A stretch of 45,458 nucleotides of DNA, from positions 1 through 45,458 of the forward strand of contig CAJWLW010000007.1 of NCBI GenBank assembly GCA_913042885.1. Direction: 5' to 3'. Source of the stretch: an uncultured Lentisphaeria bacterium (GTDB lineage Bacteria; Verrucomicrobiota; Lentisphaeria; JABSQK01; CAJWLW01). Every line of letters starts with the position of its first letter. Within the stretch, counting starts at the first letter, position 1. Shown here piece after piece: positions 1-7,299 of this stretch. Both the position numbers and the translations under genes were made by a program. Below the pieces are notes generated by a model. It worked only from the letters and a program-made list of their open reading frames with translations. It was not told the DNA's origin and did no database searches.

Positions 1-61
1 TCAGTTCCGGCGCCGGAGTGATATCGCGGACACCGACGCCGGCCAGAAATTCCGTAGCCAT
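1..61 (-). CDS. N-terminus of a neutral/alkaline ceramidase-like protein (cut by window edge)
   Basis: Only the first 20 residues are inside the window. Reading leftward from an ATG at 61-59 gives MATEFLAGVGVRDITPAPEL. The segment AGVGVRDITPA matches the start of the neutral/alkaline non-lysosomal ceramidase family, which typically opens with a G-x-G-x-x-D-I-T-P strand. An AGGAGA ribosome-binding site lies a few bases upstream of the ATG and supports the start. There is no signal peptide in the visible part, so it may be one of the many cytoplasmic or unassigned 'ceramidase-like' hydrolases of PVC bacteria. It is in the same direction as the GH88/GH105 gene upstream. Substrate cannot be told from 20 residues. 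Confidence 0.6.
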   Translation of the reverse strand, partial: MATEFLAGVGVRDITPAPEL

Positions 62-182
62 GGGGACGTCTCCTGGAAGGAAAGTTATTGCCGCGGGCGC
101 TGCGGGCGCGCTAATATAGTCGGAAGTTATCTCTCGTCACGCTCCGCCGCCCTGGGAACGGTGGCGGACGTGTGCATGACCT

Positions 183-221
183 GCTCCGATCAGGTGCCGT
201 TTGCGGCGGCTATATCGGAGC
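183..221. repeat. Nested inverted repeat between two minus-strand genes
   Basis: GCTCCGAT at 183-190 pairs perfectly with ATCGGAGC at 214-221. Inside the loop, GCCG (196-199) pairs with CGGC (204-207) around a TTTG loop. No T-tract follows on either strand, so it is not a standard intrinsic terminator. It could be an operator or an RNA stem 5' of the ceramidase-like gene. Confidence 0.4.
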
Positions 222-270
222 CGTCGTCGATGCAATGGTTCGGCTTTCTCTGTCCTTCGTTACGACCGAC

Positions 271-1302
271 TTAGGAAGCATCAGTCCCCAGATTGACCAG
301 TGAAGTTGCTGCCCATAGCGCTGCTGCCAGCCCGTGAAAATCATCGACTAGATGAGGCACACTCAGGTAGGCACTCACTGTCGCGTCTGTGGGGGCAATG
401 CCGCGACTTGTCTCGCTCACCTGGCCCGCCGAGTTTATGTAGGTGGTCATTGCCTGCCAGGCACGTTCAGCTGCCCCACCATAGAGGCTGGAGTTTCCCC
501 ATCGTTCCTTTGCTCCGGTCGCGAGCGCAAATATAAACATACCGGTTCCAGACGTCTCTGGCCATGCATCCGGCTCGTCGACGACCTGCAACCACATGCC
601 GCTTGCAGCCTGGTGCTCGATCAACGCATCTGCCAGCTTTTGATACGCATTCAGCAACAGTTTTCGCTTGGGATCGTATTTCGGAAGAGTCAGCAAAAGC
701 TCCGTCATGCCTGCAGCAGCCCAACCACAAGCGCGGGCCCATACAATCGGGGTTTTGGGATGATGTTGGATGAGCCCATCTGCGCGCTGCAGTTTCTCAA
801 GATAGGCCAGCAGATGATTTGCCCCGCGCTCTGCGTACAGGGGATCTCGCAAGGACTTGTGTGCCTGCGCCTGCAATGATCCAACCATGTACATATCGTC
901 GGCCCAGAATCTCGTGTATCGAGTCAAGCCGTCCTCCCGGGGGGTGTCGAATTCCTCATCAGCCAGATATTTTGCCACGGGCAAATACTCATGTCTGCCG
1001 GTCTGCCGGAACAACTCGAAAGGCAGGATGCCGAACAGATTGTTATCGAGATGGTCAATTTTGGGCTTGATCTCTCCCGACAAGCACGGCGTGTAGGCGA
1101 CTTCAATGCGCTCGCGAAGTTCCTTATCTCCAGTCGCTTCTGCAAAACAGAGTGCACCGTAGTAGGAACAGGCTCGGTCATATCGAACTTCCATGTCCTG
1201 CTCTTGTTTTTCCACCACGTTGACTGCAACCCGTCTGGCTATTTCGGCAACGTTCAAACGTTCCCCCTGTTGGCTCTTGATGTTTTCATTCGCTTGAACC
1301 AT
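271..1302 (-). CDS. Glycoside hydrolase family 88/105 (unsaturated glucuronyl/rhamnogalacturonyl hydrolase-like)
   Basis: The protein has the (alpha/alpha)6-barrel sequence pattern of GH88/GH105, enzymes that release the 4,5-unsaturated uronic acid left on oligosaccharides by polysaccharide lyases. Visible hallmarks are WADDMYMVG with its paired aspartates, GLIQHH, the WARACGWAAAG block (usually WARGNGW), and WLQVVD followed by ETSGTGMF. Length of about 343 residues is normal for the family. An in-frame ATG exists at 1326, but GGAGG sits 9 bases upstream of the ATG at 1302, inside the longer reading, so 1302 is preferred. No signal peptide is evident, consistent with action on imported oligosaccharides. 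It is co-oriented with the ceramidase-like gene and separated from it by about 210 bases. Precise substrate is unknown. Confidence 0.85.
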   Translation of the reverse strand: MVQANENIKSQQGERLNVAEIARRVAVNVVEKQEQDMEVRYDRACSYYGALCFAEATGDKELRERIEVAYTPCLSGEIKPKIDHLDNNLFGILPFELFRQTGRHEYLPVAKYLADEEFDTPREDGLTRYTRFWADDMYMVGSLQAQAHKSLRDPLYAERGANHLLAYLEKLQRADGLIQHHPKTPIVWARACGWAAAGMTELLLTLPKYDPKRKLLLNAYQKLADALIEHQAASGMWLQVVDEPDAWPETSGTGMFIFALATGAKERWGNSSLYGGAAERAWQAMTTYINSAGQVSETSRGIAPTDATVSAYLSVPHLVDDFHGLAAALWAATSLVNLGTDAS

Positions 1303-1536
1303 TTCGTTATTCCCTCCTGCTTGCACACCCGCCTAAGGGTGACATCACCGGTGCAACAGCGCGTCAGCGGCCTTTCGTATTCGGTGAACGGATCTGGTTG
1401 CCGGTACATTGAATTACGGTCGCGATGAAAGAATCATTGTATCTTCAATCATGGAATCTGCAATGCGATTGACGTTGATTACGGAGTACGCATTGACAAG
1501 GGGACGTTCGACACCGCCCCTTCCCCGCCCCAATCC

Positions 1537-1866
1537 CCCTCCCTCTGCTGGATTGCCCTCGATGCGTCGACGTTCGAAAATGGATGTTTACAGCTTCTCC
1601 CGAGGAGCCATCTGAAAGAGATACCGCATGACAGAGTGGCGAGCACACGACGGCGAATTACGCAGTTCGACCATTCGGAGCTGGTCGATATGCATGCGGC
1701 GCCAGGTGAGATGATCATGTTTGACGGACGCACCGTACACGGCTCCGGTCCCAATAAGACGAGTACGCCGCGACGGGCCCTGAACATGGTCTGCATGGAC
1801 CCTGCAACAACGTCTGAGCTCATGAGTTTCAACCTCGAAAGCAACCCGTATCTTCGCGGCGGCTGA
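1537..1866 (+). pseudogene. Remnant of a phytanoyl-CoA dioxygenase (PhyH) family gene
   Basis: One open frame encodes a sequence typical of the C-terminal half of PhyH-type Fe(II)/2-oxoglutarate oxygenases: WIALDASTFENGCLQLLP at 1549 onward, then GEMIMFDGRTVHGSGPN with the distal iron-ligand histidine, and TPRRALNMVCM with the 2-oxoglutarate-binding arginine. The stop is at 1864-1866. The N-terminal half, including the HxD iron ligands, is absent; the frame continues upstream to a TGA at 1426-1428 but that part shows no family similarity. No credible start or ribosome site precedes the conserved part. I read it as a decayed gene rather than a small functional protein. Confidence in the family is good; the exact left boundary is uncertain. 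Confidence 0.6.
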
Positions 1867-2259
1867 GGTTTTTTCGTCGGGTCATCTCCGTTTCAGTTCC
1901 TTATAACATCGTTTCTGGTCTAGCACTTCGGTCGTACGTCGCAGGGCGTAGTGACATTAACCGGAACGCACACCAAGAACGTAGTAGGTACGAGGGTGAA
2001 ACGTGTCAACGATAATGAGACAATTTTCCGAAATAGTCTACTGAGCATCCTTCCCGTTTTCGGTTGGCCGACCTCGACCCCTTGCAGCCGGGGTCCCTAC
2101 CGTTATAGTCTGCTATCCGAGCTGCCGAGTCTGTCAAAAGCCTATAGCCTGTCCAGCTGACGCTCAGGCTTGGTTCAACAGGGATTAGGCCTCGGCTTCG
2201 CTCGGCAGAGATGGGGCCGTCGCCGTTGTGCGGGGAGCAGAGACTTCCGGGGGTATTTC
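1867..2259. other. Intergenic stretch, nothing recognised
   Basis: About 390 bases between the PhyH remnant and the Asp-box protein. Short open frames here have no recognisable similarity. A TTG-initiated extension of the downstream gene reaches back to 2170 but encodes a basic, low-complexity lead that does not look like protein. Confidence 0.4.
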
Positions 2260-4518
2260 ATGATGATTGGTAAGGAGAGTTGGGACTTTGTGGATGCCCA
2301 GGGCATTGAAACGCACCTGGCTGCAACCACGGACACGGCGGTGGAACTGCCGCGGGAATGGCACGTGTTCGGGCCGTTCACGCCGGTCGATACGTCATTG
2401 TGTGAGGCAGAGAAACTGGAGGCAACTGCGGTCCTCAGGAAGCTCGGGAGTATTCCGGATGAATTGGTGATTGGCGGTGAACCCAGAAAAGCGAAGAGCA
2501 TGTCCCTCGCCGGCGACACGCTGGACCTCGAGGCTCTGTTCGGCGGCCGCCAGGAAGGCCAACAGGCCTTCGCCTTTGCGCAGTTGGAGTTGAGCCAGGA
2601 GTCGGAGCTGACATTTGGCGCCGGGACAGAGTGGTGGATGCAGTGGTGGATTGATGGAGAGGCAGTCTACGACAGTCTGAAGAAAGAAGGTGGCGGCTTG
2701 TGGGTACCGACCTGCAGGGACCATGTCTTCTGCCGTCGGCTCAAGGCCGGCACGCACCTGCTGGCGGTGTGGCTGGTGAGCGCGGCGAAAGGTGGGTTGC
2801 TGAAAGAACAGGACGGCTGGCGGCTCAAGGCAGCGATAATGTCGCAAGAAGAAGCTCTCTCCATGTCGAGGTTTCCCGACAGCTGGGAGTTCCTTCCGGA
2901 TACGGATGAAATCCATCCACCCAACAAGAGCAACAACCATGCAGTGGCTTTCAACGTGGACCGGTGCCTGACCGATGAGACAATTGAGTGCGAGTTTCGG
3001 AAAGGCCACACCTCGGGCAATTTCGGTATCATCCTCGGAGCGCAAGACAGCGATCAATACTACTACGTGCAGGTCCCCTGGCACGGACAGCTAGCGCGCG
3101 CGAGAGGCGTGTGGGCTGCCATCTCCAAGACCGATGGCAGCGGCTACGTTCGTAACCTGGCGCTCCAATTAATGCCCAACGTGCCCTGTGCCATTAGAGA
3201 CTGGATGTCGCTCAAGGTCCAACGGTCGGGCAATTGCATCCAGATGTGGCTGAACGGCGTTAAGGGCCCCTGCGTGACAGATACGACATATGGTGCCGGC
3301 CGGGTCGGCATTGCCGGGTTCTCGACATTTCAGGTGAGGAATCTGAGGATTGACGGAAAGCGTGTGGATGGTCCGCCGTGGCCCGGAGGAGATAAACGGG
3401 TCCGGCCCTGGTTCCACATAGAACCCGACCTGGACCTCGGTGATGTACAGGCGTCCGTGGGCCTGTGCAAGATTGACGGTGAAATCCTGGCGGCCGTCAA
3501 GATCGGCCGGAACACCAGTGTGCACAGCGCCAGCACCAAGTGGACGACCTATTCTTACAGTTCACGTGATAGCGGCCGCAGCTGGCAACGCCGCGCCGGC
3601 TCAAGCAAGGGGAAGATGGGTTTCACACCCGGCGAAGGGGCCGCGATTCCAGGCTTTCCACTGCAAGTGGCGCCTGGCACCATACGTGCCTGGCTATGGA
3701 ATCAAGACACGCAAACGATCGTCCACTCCGACTCTACCGACAAGGCGGTTACCTGGTCGGAATCGAAAAGCTGCATTCACAACGGGGACTGGCGGGATTT
3801 CCGGGAGGAACACGACTGGTGGGGTCTCAACTGGGTTGAGAAGCTCAAAGACGGCACCATGCTGGTGACCCTGCACTGTGGCCATAGTAACACCTATAAC
3901 ACCATCAAAGACAAGACCGCGATGACCTGGCCCGGATTCCACACCGAATCCTGGACCAGCCTCTCAGGCGACGGGGGCATGAGCTGGTCTGCTCCCCGGC
4001 CCAATGATTTTGCGGCCTCGCGCCCCGACGAGCCCGGCGCCCATCCCAACATAGACATGGTTGAGCCCACAGTCGCTCAACTGCCCAGTGGCCGTATCGT
4101 ATTGCTGGCCCGGCCGTGCGCCTCGCCGTTCATGTGGCAAACCCACAGCGACGACGGCGGGAAAACCTGGTCCATGGCCTGCTATGCCCCATTTACCGGC
4201 GCCGGCTTTCCCAACCTTGTCTGTACGCAGTCCGGCTATCTCGTCGTGGCCAAGCGCGGCCCTGGTCTCACGCTTGCAATCAGCACCGACGGCGGGGTCA
4301 ACTGGGACCAAGGGACTATGATTGACCACCAGGGCGCCTTCAACGGCCGCATGGTAGAGGTCGAGCCGGACGTGGTGTTGGTGGTCTACCCCGAAGCCAT
4401 GGACGACAAGCGCCCGGCCTACGTGCGAGCGCAGTTAATCCGTATCACGACGGATGGCCCGGTGCCGGTCCGTCCCCAAAGCGCGGGTGAGTGTTCTCTG
4501 GTAGGTGGCAGTGCATGA
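2260..4518 (+). CDS. Multidomain Asp-box (BNR/sialidase-like) protein with lectin-like N-terminal domains
   Basis: About 752 residues. Residues 25-195 begin with WHVFGPF and look like a beta-sandwich carbohydrate-binding region. Residues 225-365 resemble a concanavalin/LamG-like or DUF1080-like sandwich (GIILGAQDSDQYYYVQVPW, then QMWLNGV). From about 385 to the end is a beta-propeller with four Asp boxes of the S-x-D-x-G-x-x-W type: SSRDSGRSW, SLSGDGGMSW, THSDDGGKTW and AISTDGGVNW. The family includes sialidases, but I cannot see a clear arginine triad or RIP motif, so the activity may be another exo-glycosidase or only glycan binding. The ATG at 2260 is chosen because the earlier TTG at 2170 yields an implausible arginine-rich lead and because GGGGG lies just upstream. 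No signal peptide is obvious. Confidence 0.75.
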   Translation: MMIGKESWDFVDAQGIETHLAATTDTAVELPREWHVFGPFTPVDTSLCEAEKLEATAVLRKLGSIPDELVIGGEPRKAKSMSLAGDTLDLEALFGGRQEGQQAFAFAQLELSQESELTFGAGTEWWMQWWIDGEAVYDSLKKEGGGLWVPTCRDHVFCRRLKAGTHLLAVWLVSAAKGGLLKEQDGWRLKAAIMSQEEALSMSRFPDSWEFLPDTDEIHPPNKSNNHAVAFNVDRCLTDETIECEFRKGHTSGNFGIILGAQDSDQYYYVQVPWHGQLARARGVWAAISKTDGSGYVRNLALQLMPNVPCAIRDWMSLKVQRSGNCIQMWLNGVKGPCVTDTTYGAGRVGIAGFSTFQVRNLRIDGKRVDGPPWPGGDKRVRPWFHIEPDLDLGDVQASVGLCKIDGEILAAVKIGRNTSVHSASTKWTTYSYSSRDSGRSWQRRAGSSKGKMGFTPGEGAAIPGFPLQVAPGTIRAWLWNQDTQTIVHSDSTDKAVTWSESKSCIHNGDWRDFREEHDWWGLNWVEKLKDGTMLVTLHCGHSNTYNTIKDKTAMTWPGFHTESWTSLSGDGGMSWSAPRPNDFAASRPDEPGAHPNIDMVEPTVAQLPSGRIVLLARPCASPFMWQTHSDDGGKTWSMACYAPFTGAGFPNLVCTQSGYLVVAKRGPGLTLAISTDGGVNWDQGTMIDHQGAFNGRMVEVEPDVVLVVYPEAMDDKRPAYVRAQLIRITTDGPVPVRPQSAGECSLVGGSA

Positions 4519-4902
4519 CGGACTGAAGCCTACATGAACTATCACTGGCGGGTTGTTTCGCGCTGCCAGCGGTTCGGCAAAGCTGGTCGTATCGGATTGG
4601 AGCAGCGCTCCAGAGCCTGTCGGACCTGTCGGTCAGGAGCTCATGTACAACTTCATCAGTGTACAACCGTATTTCGCCGCGGAGTGACCGCCACATCCTT
4701 ATTGGTTGATCGATCCGAACATGCGCCGACTCGGCCCCAGCCTTGTATCCGGTATGGCTGCCGGTAAGCCAGTCAACGGCATTTGGCGGTATTCCCGCCA
4801 TTGCAAAAGGTTAGATATCGGTTGGATAGGCAATTTTTATGCGGCTGAAACCGATTGGACAGAATCCTCGTTAATCATTGTATTACAACACGTTAGAATT
4901 TG
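4519..4902. other. Intergenic stretch, nothing recognised
   Basis: About 380 bases between the Asp-box gene and tRNA-Thr. Six-frame reading shows only short unrelated frames. No repeat or clear terminator was seen. Confidence 0.4.
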
Positions 4903-4974
4903 AGCCAGCGGGCGGACTTGAACCGCCGACCTGCTGATTACAAATCAGCTGCTCTACCACTGAGCTACGCTGGC
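4903..4974 (-). tRNA. tRNA-Thr (anticodon TGT)
   Basis: Read on the minus strand, the 72-base cloverleaf has acceptor GCCAGCG pairing with CGCTGGC, D arm GCTC/GAGC, anticodon stem GCTGA/TCAGC with loop TTTGTAA (anticodon TGT, reading ACA), and T arm GGCGG/CCGCC around TTCAAGT. All four stems are perfect. The discriminator is T and the CCA end is not encoded (the next bases are CAA). A sigma-70-like promoter lies immediately upstream. Confidence 0.97.
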
Positions 4975-4987
4975 ACGGCAAAAACGT

Positions 4988-5016
4988 AATATAGATTGGC
5001 CTGCATCGGGGGGCAA
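4988..5016 (-). promoter_or_regulatory. Candidate promoter of tRNA-Thr
   Basis: On the minus strand, TTGCCC (5016-5011) and TATATT (4993-4988) are separated by exactly 17 bases. Expected initiation is about 7 bases before the mature tRNA 5' end. The -10 box is strong and the -35 box is half-matched. Confidence 0.5.
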
Positions 5017-5129
5017 GGCGAGGGCGTATCGGTTGAAGATGCGTCAGGAGTTGGCAAAGCGCATCATCGGCAAGATCCTTGCCTTGCGCAAACTTATTCT
5101 GCAGCCGCTCCGGCAGGGCCCGGTAACAT

Positions 5130-6149
5130 CTATGCCCCGTACATCTTCTCGTAGTATTGCTGGTAGGTGCCCGACGTGATGTGGTCGAGCCAGGCCCCGT
5201 TATCGGAATACCAGTCCAGCGTGTGCTTGAGCCCTTCCTCGAAAGAGACGCTGGGATGCCAGTCCAGTTCCGTATTGATCCTGGTCATGTCGATGGCATA
5301 ACGATGGTCGTGACCCGGCCGATCTTTGACAAAGGTAATGAGCGACTCAGGCTTATCCAGATACTGCAGAATCAACCGAACCACCGCCAGATTGGTCATC
5401 TCGTTGTCGCCACCGACGTTGTACACTTCGCCGACCTGGCCTTCCTGAAAGACCTTCCAGATCGCGTCCGCATGATCGAGGACGTAAATCCAGTCGCGGA
5501 CATTCAAGCCATCACCGTAGACCGGCAGCGGCTTGTCCTGCCTGGCGTTGTTGAACATCAGCGGCAGCATCTTCTCTGGAAACTGGTAGGGGCCGTAGTT
5601 ATTTGAGCATCGCGTGATCACGGTGGGCAGGCCGAACGTATGATTGTAAGCGTGCACGAGGTGGTCTGCGGCAGTCTTGCTGGCGCTGTATGGCGAGTTG
5701 GGTGAGACGGGGGTGTCTTCGCGGAATTTGCCCGTGTCGCCGAGCGATCCATAAACCTCGTCGGTGGAAACCTGAAGGAAACGTTTGACGTTGTGCTCCA
5801 GTGCGGCCTGCAACAGCACCAGGGTGCCGCTGACATTCGTCTCGATGAAAACCTGCGGCCCCGTGATCGAGCGGTCGACGTGGCTCTCGGCAGCGAAATT
5901 GATGATGCCGTCAACTTTGTACTCGGTGATGGCGCGGTTGACCGTCTCGACCTCGCGGATGTCGCCGTTCAGAAAGATGTGTCGCGGGTTGTCCAGGTTG
6001 GCGGCAAGATTCTCCAGATTGCCGGCATAGGTGAGGGCGTCGAGATTGACGATGGTTATGTCGGGTTCCTTGTCCAGCAGCATGTTGACGAAATTGCTGC
6101 CGATAAACCCGGCCCCGCCGGTGACCAGAATGGTTTGCGGTTGGCTCAT
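5130..6149 (-). CDS. rfbB: dTDP-glucose 4,6-dehydratase
   Basis: This extended short-chain dehydrogenase converts dTDP-glucose to dTDP-4-dehydro-6-deoxyglucose, the second step of dTDP-L-rhamnose synthesis. Its 339 residues match the usual length. The NAD-binding GGAGFIGS is at 11-18, the catalytic STDEVYG at 128-134 includes the T-D-E triad, and the YxxxK pair is Y154/K158 in YSASK. The RCSNNYGPYQ and GDGLNVRDWIYV blocks are also diagnostic. GGAG lies 8 bases before the start. Its ATG overlaps the TGA of rfbD by four bases, so the pair is translationally coupled. rfbA and rfbC, needed to complete the pathway, are not in this window. Confidence 0.97.
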   Translation of the reverse strand: MSQPQTILVTGGAGFIGSNFVNMLLDKEPDITIVNLDALTYAGNLENLAANLDNPRHIFLNGDIREVETVNRAITEYKVDGIINFAAESHVDRSITGPQVFIETNVSGTLVLLQAALEHNVKRFLQVSTDEVYGSLGDTGKFREDTPVSPNSPYSASKTAADHLVHAYNHTFGLPTVITRCSNNYGPYQFPEKMLPLMFNNARQDKPLPVYGDGLNVRDWIYVLDHADAIWKVFQEGQVGEVYNVGGDNEMTNLAVVRLILQYLDKPESLITFVKDRPGHDHRYAIDMTRINTELDWHPSVSFEEGLKHTLDWYSDNGAWLDHITSGTYQQYYEKMYGA

Positions 6150-6985
6150 ATTAAAGTCTCCAGAAAGGTGGCGAGTGGTTTTTGCCAGTGCGGCCGTGGC
6201 CGTTCGAGGAGTTCATCTACCTTACTGCAATCGAAACGGGAGTTCATGGGCCGCGGCGCGGCGGATTTGAACGCGTCGGAGCCGCAGGGCACGATGCTGC
6301 ACGCCGGTGCCAGCGTGGCCATTGCGAACGCTGCAATCTCGTAGCGGCTGCCGTATTCGGAGGCGGCATAGTGAAGGGTGCCGCCGGCGCTCTTTTCCAC
6401 CAACTCGCAGACTGTTTCGGCGACATCGACGGTCGCGGTGGGCGAGCCGATCTGATCGTCGACAACTTGCAGGACATCGCGGGTCTCGGCCCATTTGAGC
6501 AGTCGCGTAAAAAAGTTTTCTCCGTGCCGTCCATAGGTCCATTGCAGGCGCACCGTCAGGTAGTCGCAGCCGCTTGCTGCGAGCATTGATTCCCCGAGCA
6601 GTTTGCTGTGGCCGTAAACACTGATCGGGCAGGGGGCGTCGTCTTCGATGTACGGATCTTCCTTGGTGCCGTCGAAAACAAAGTCGGTGCTGAAGTGCAC
6701 GACCCGGCGTCCGGCGGCGGCAGCCAGAAGGCCGAGCTCGCCCACCGCTTCGCCGTTGACTGAGGTCGCCAGCTGCTGGTTTGATTCGGCGCCGTCAACG
6801 TCGGTATAGGCCGCGCAGTTAATAATGACGTCACCTGCGGCGATCGCTTCCTGCCGTGCGTCATGCCGAGTGATATCCCATGCGGGCTGGTCGAAACCGA
6901 CAACTGGACAGCCGCGCGCTGAGAAGGCCGACACGACGTCCGAGCCGAGCATGCCGCCGGAACCGAGGATGACGATGGAATCCAT
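6146..6985 (-). CDS. rfbD: dTDP-4-dehydrorhamnose reductase
   Basis: This enzyme carries out the last step to dTDP-L-rhamnose, reducing the 4-keto group with NAD(P)H. The 279-residue protein has the Rossmann motif GSGGMLGSD near residues 8-16, NCAAYTDVDGAE, the catalytic-region STDFVFDG, the YGHSK Y-x-x-x-K pair, DQIGSPT and the C-terminal RPMNS block, all characteristic of RmlD. It is first in a two-gene operon with rfbB, overlapping it by four bases. The start at 6985 has no recognisable Shine-Dalgarno sequence. Rhamnose made here would go into cell-surface polysaccharide. Absence of rfbA/rfbC next door means the pathway genes are split on this chromosome. Confidence 0.95.
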   Translation of the reverse strand: MDSIVILGSGGMLGSDVVSAFSARGCPVVGFDQPAWDITRHDARQEAIAAGDVIINCAAYTDVDGAESNQQLATSVNGEAVGELGLLAAAAGRRVVHFSTDFVFDGTKEDPYIEDDAPCPISVYGHSKLLGESMLAASGCDYLTVRLQWTYGRHGENFFTRLLKWAETRDVLQVVDDQIGSPTATVDVAETVCELVEKSAGGTLHYAASEYGSRYEIAAFAMATLAPACSIVPCGSDAFKSAAPRPMNSRFDCSKVDELLERPRPHWQKPLATFLETLI

Positions 6986-7223
6986 TCAGGAGGGACGTTA
7001 AATTATTTGTGGCGGTTTGAGGAGCGAAATGTCAGCAGGGCATAGCATACAGTCACTGGGGGGCGGCTGCAAAAGGGCAGGGGCGCCGGGACTCGTCCCG
7101 TCTTTTCCCGCTTCAGCATTCACCAGCGGGTGGTTAATTCCCATGCCGAATGGCTTGGGCAGTGATATGTCACTTTTATTCTCTAACGTTCTCAATATAT
7201 TAGGCGGCAGCAATCAGATTGCA

Positions 7224-7299
7224 GGGACCGTAGCTCAATGGTTAGAGCAGCTGACTCATAATCTGCTGGTTGCAGGTTCGAGTCCTGCCGGTCCCACCA
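7224..7299 (+). tRNA. CAU-anticodon tRNA, probably tRNA-Ile2 (lysidine type)
   Basis: The cloverleaf has acceptor GGGACCG/CGGTCCC, D arm GCTC/GAGC, anticodon loop CTCATAA (CAT), T arm GCAGG/CCTGC around TTCGAGT, discriminator A, and an encoded CCA (7297-7299). The D-loop AATGGTTA and the variable loop resemble bacterial tRNA-Ile(k2CAU) more than elongator tRNA-Met; it is not an initiator, since the stem lacks the three G-C pairs. The anticodon stem GCTGA/TCTGC holds one T-T mismatch at the middle pair. A TATATT box lies at 7196-7201 but no good -35 was found. The 3' half is antisense to the end of comEC. Confidence 0.93.
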
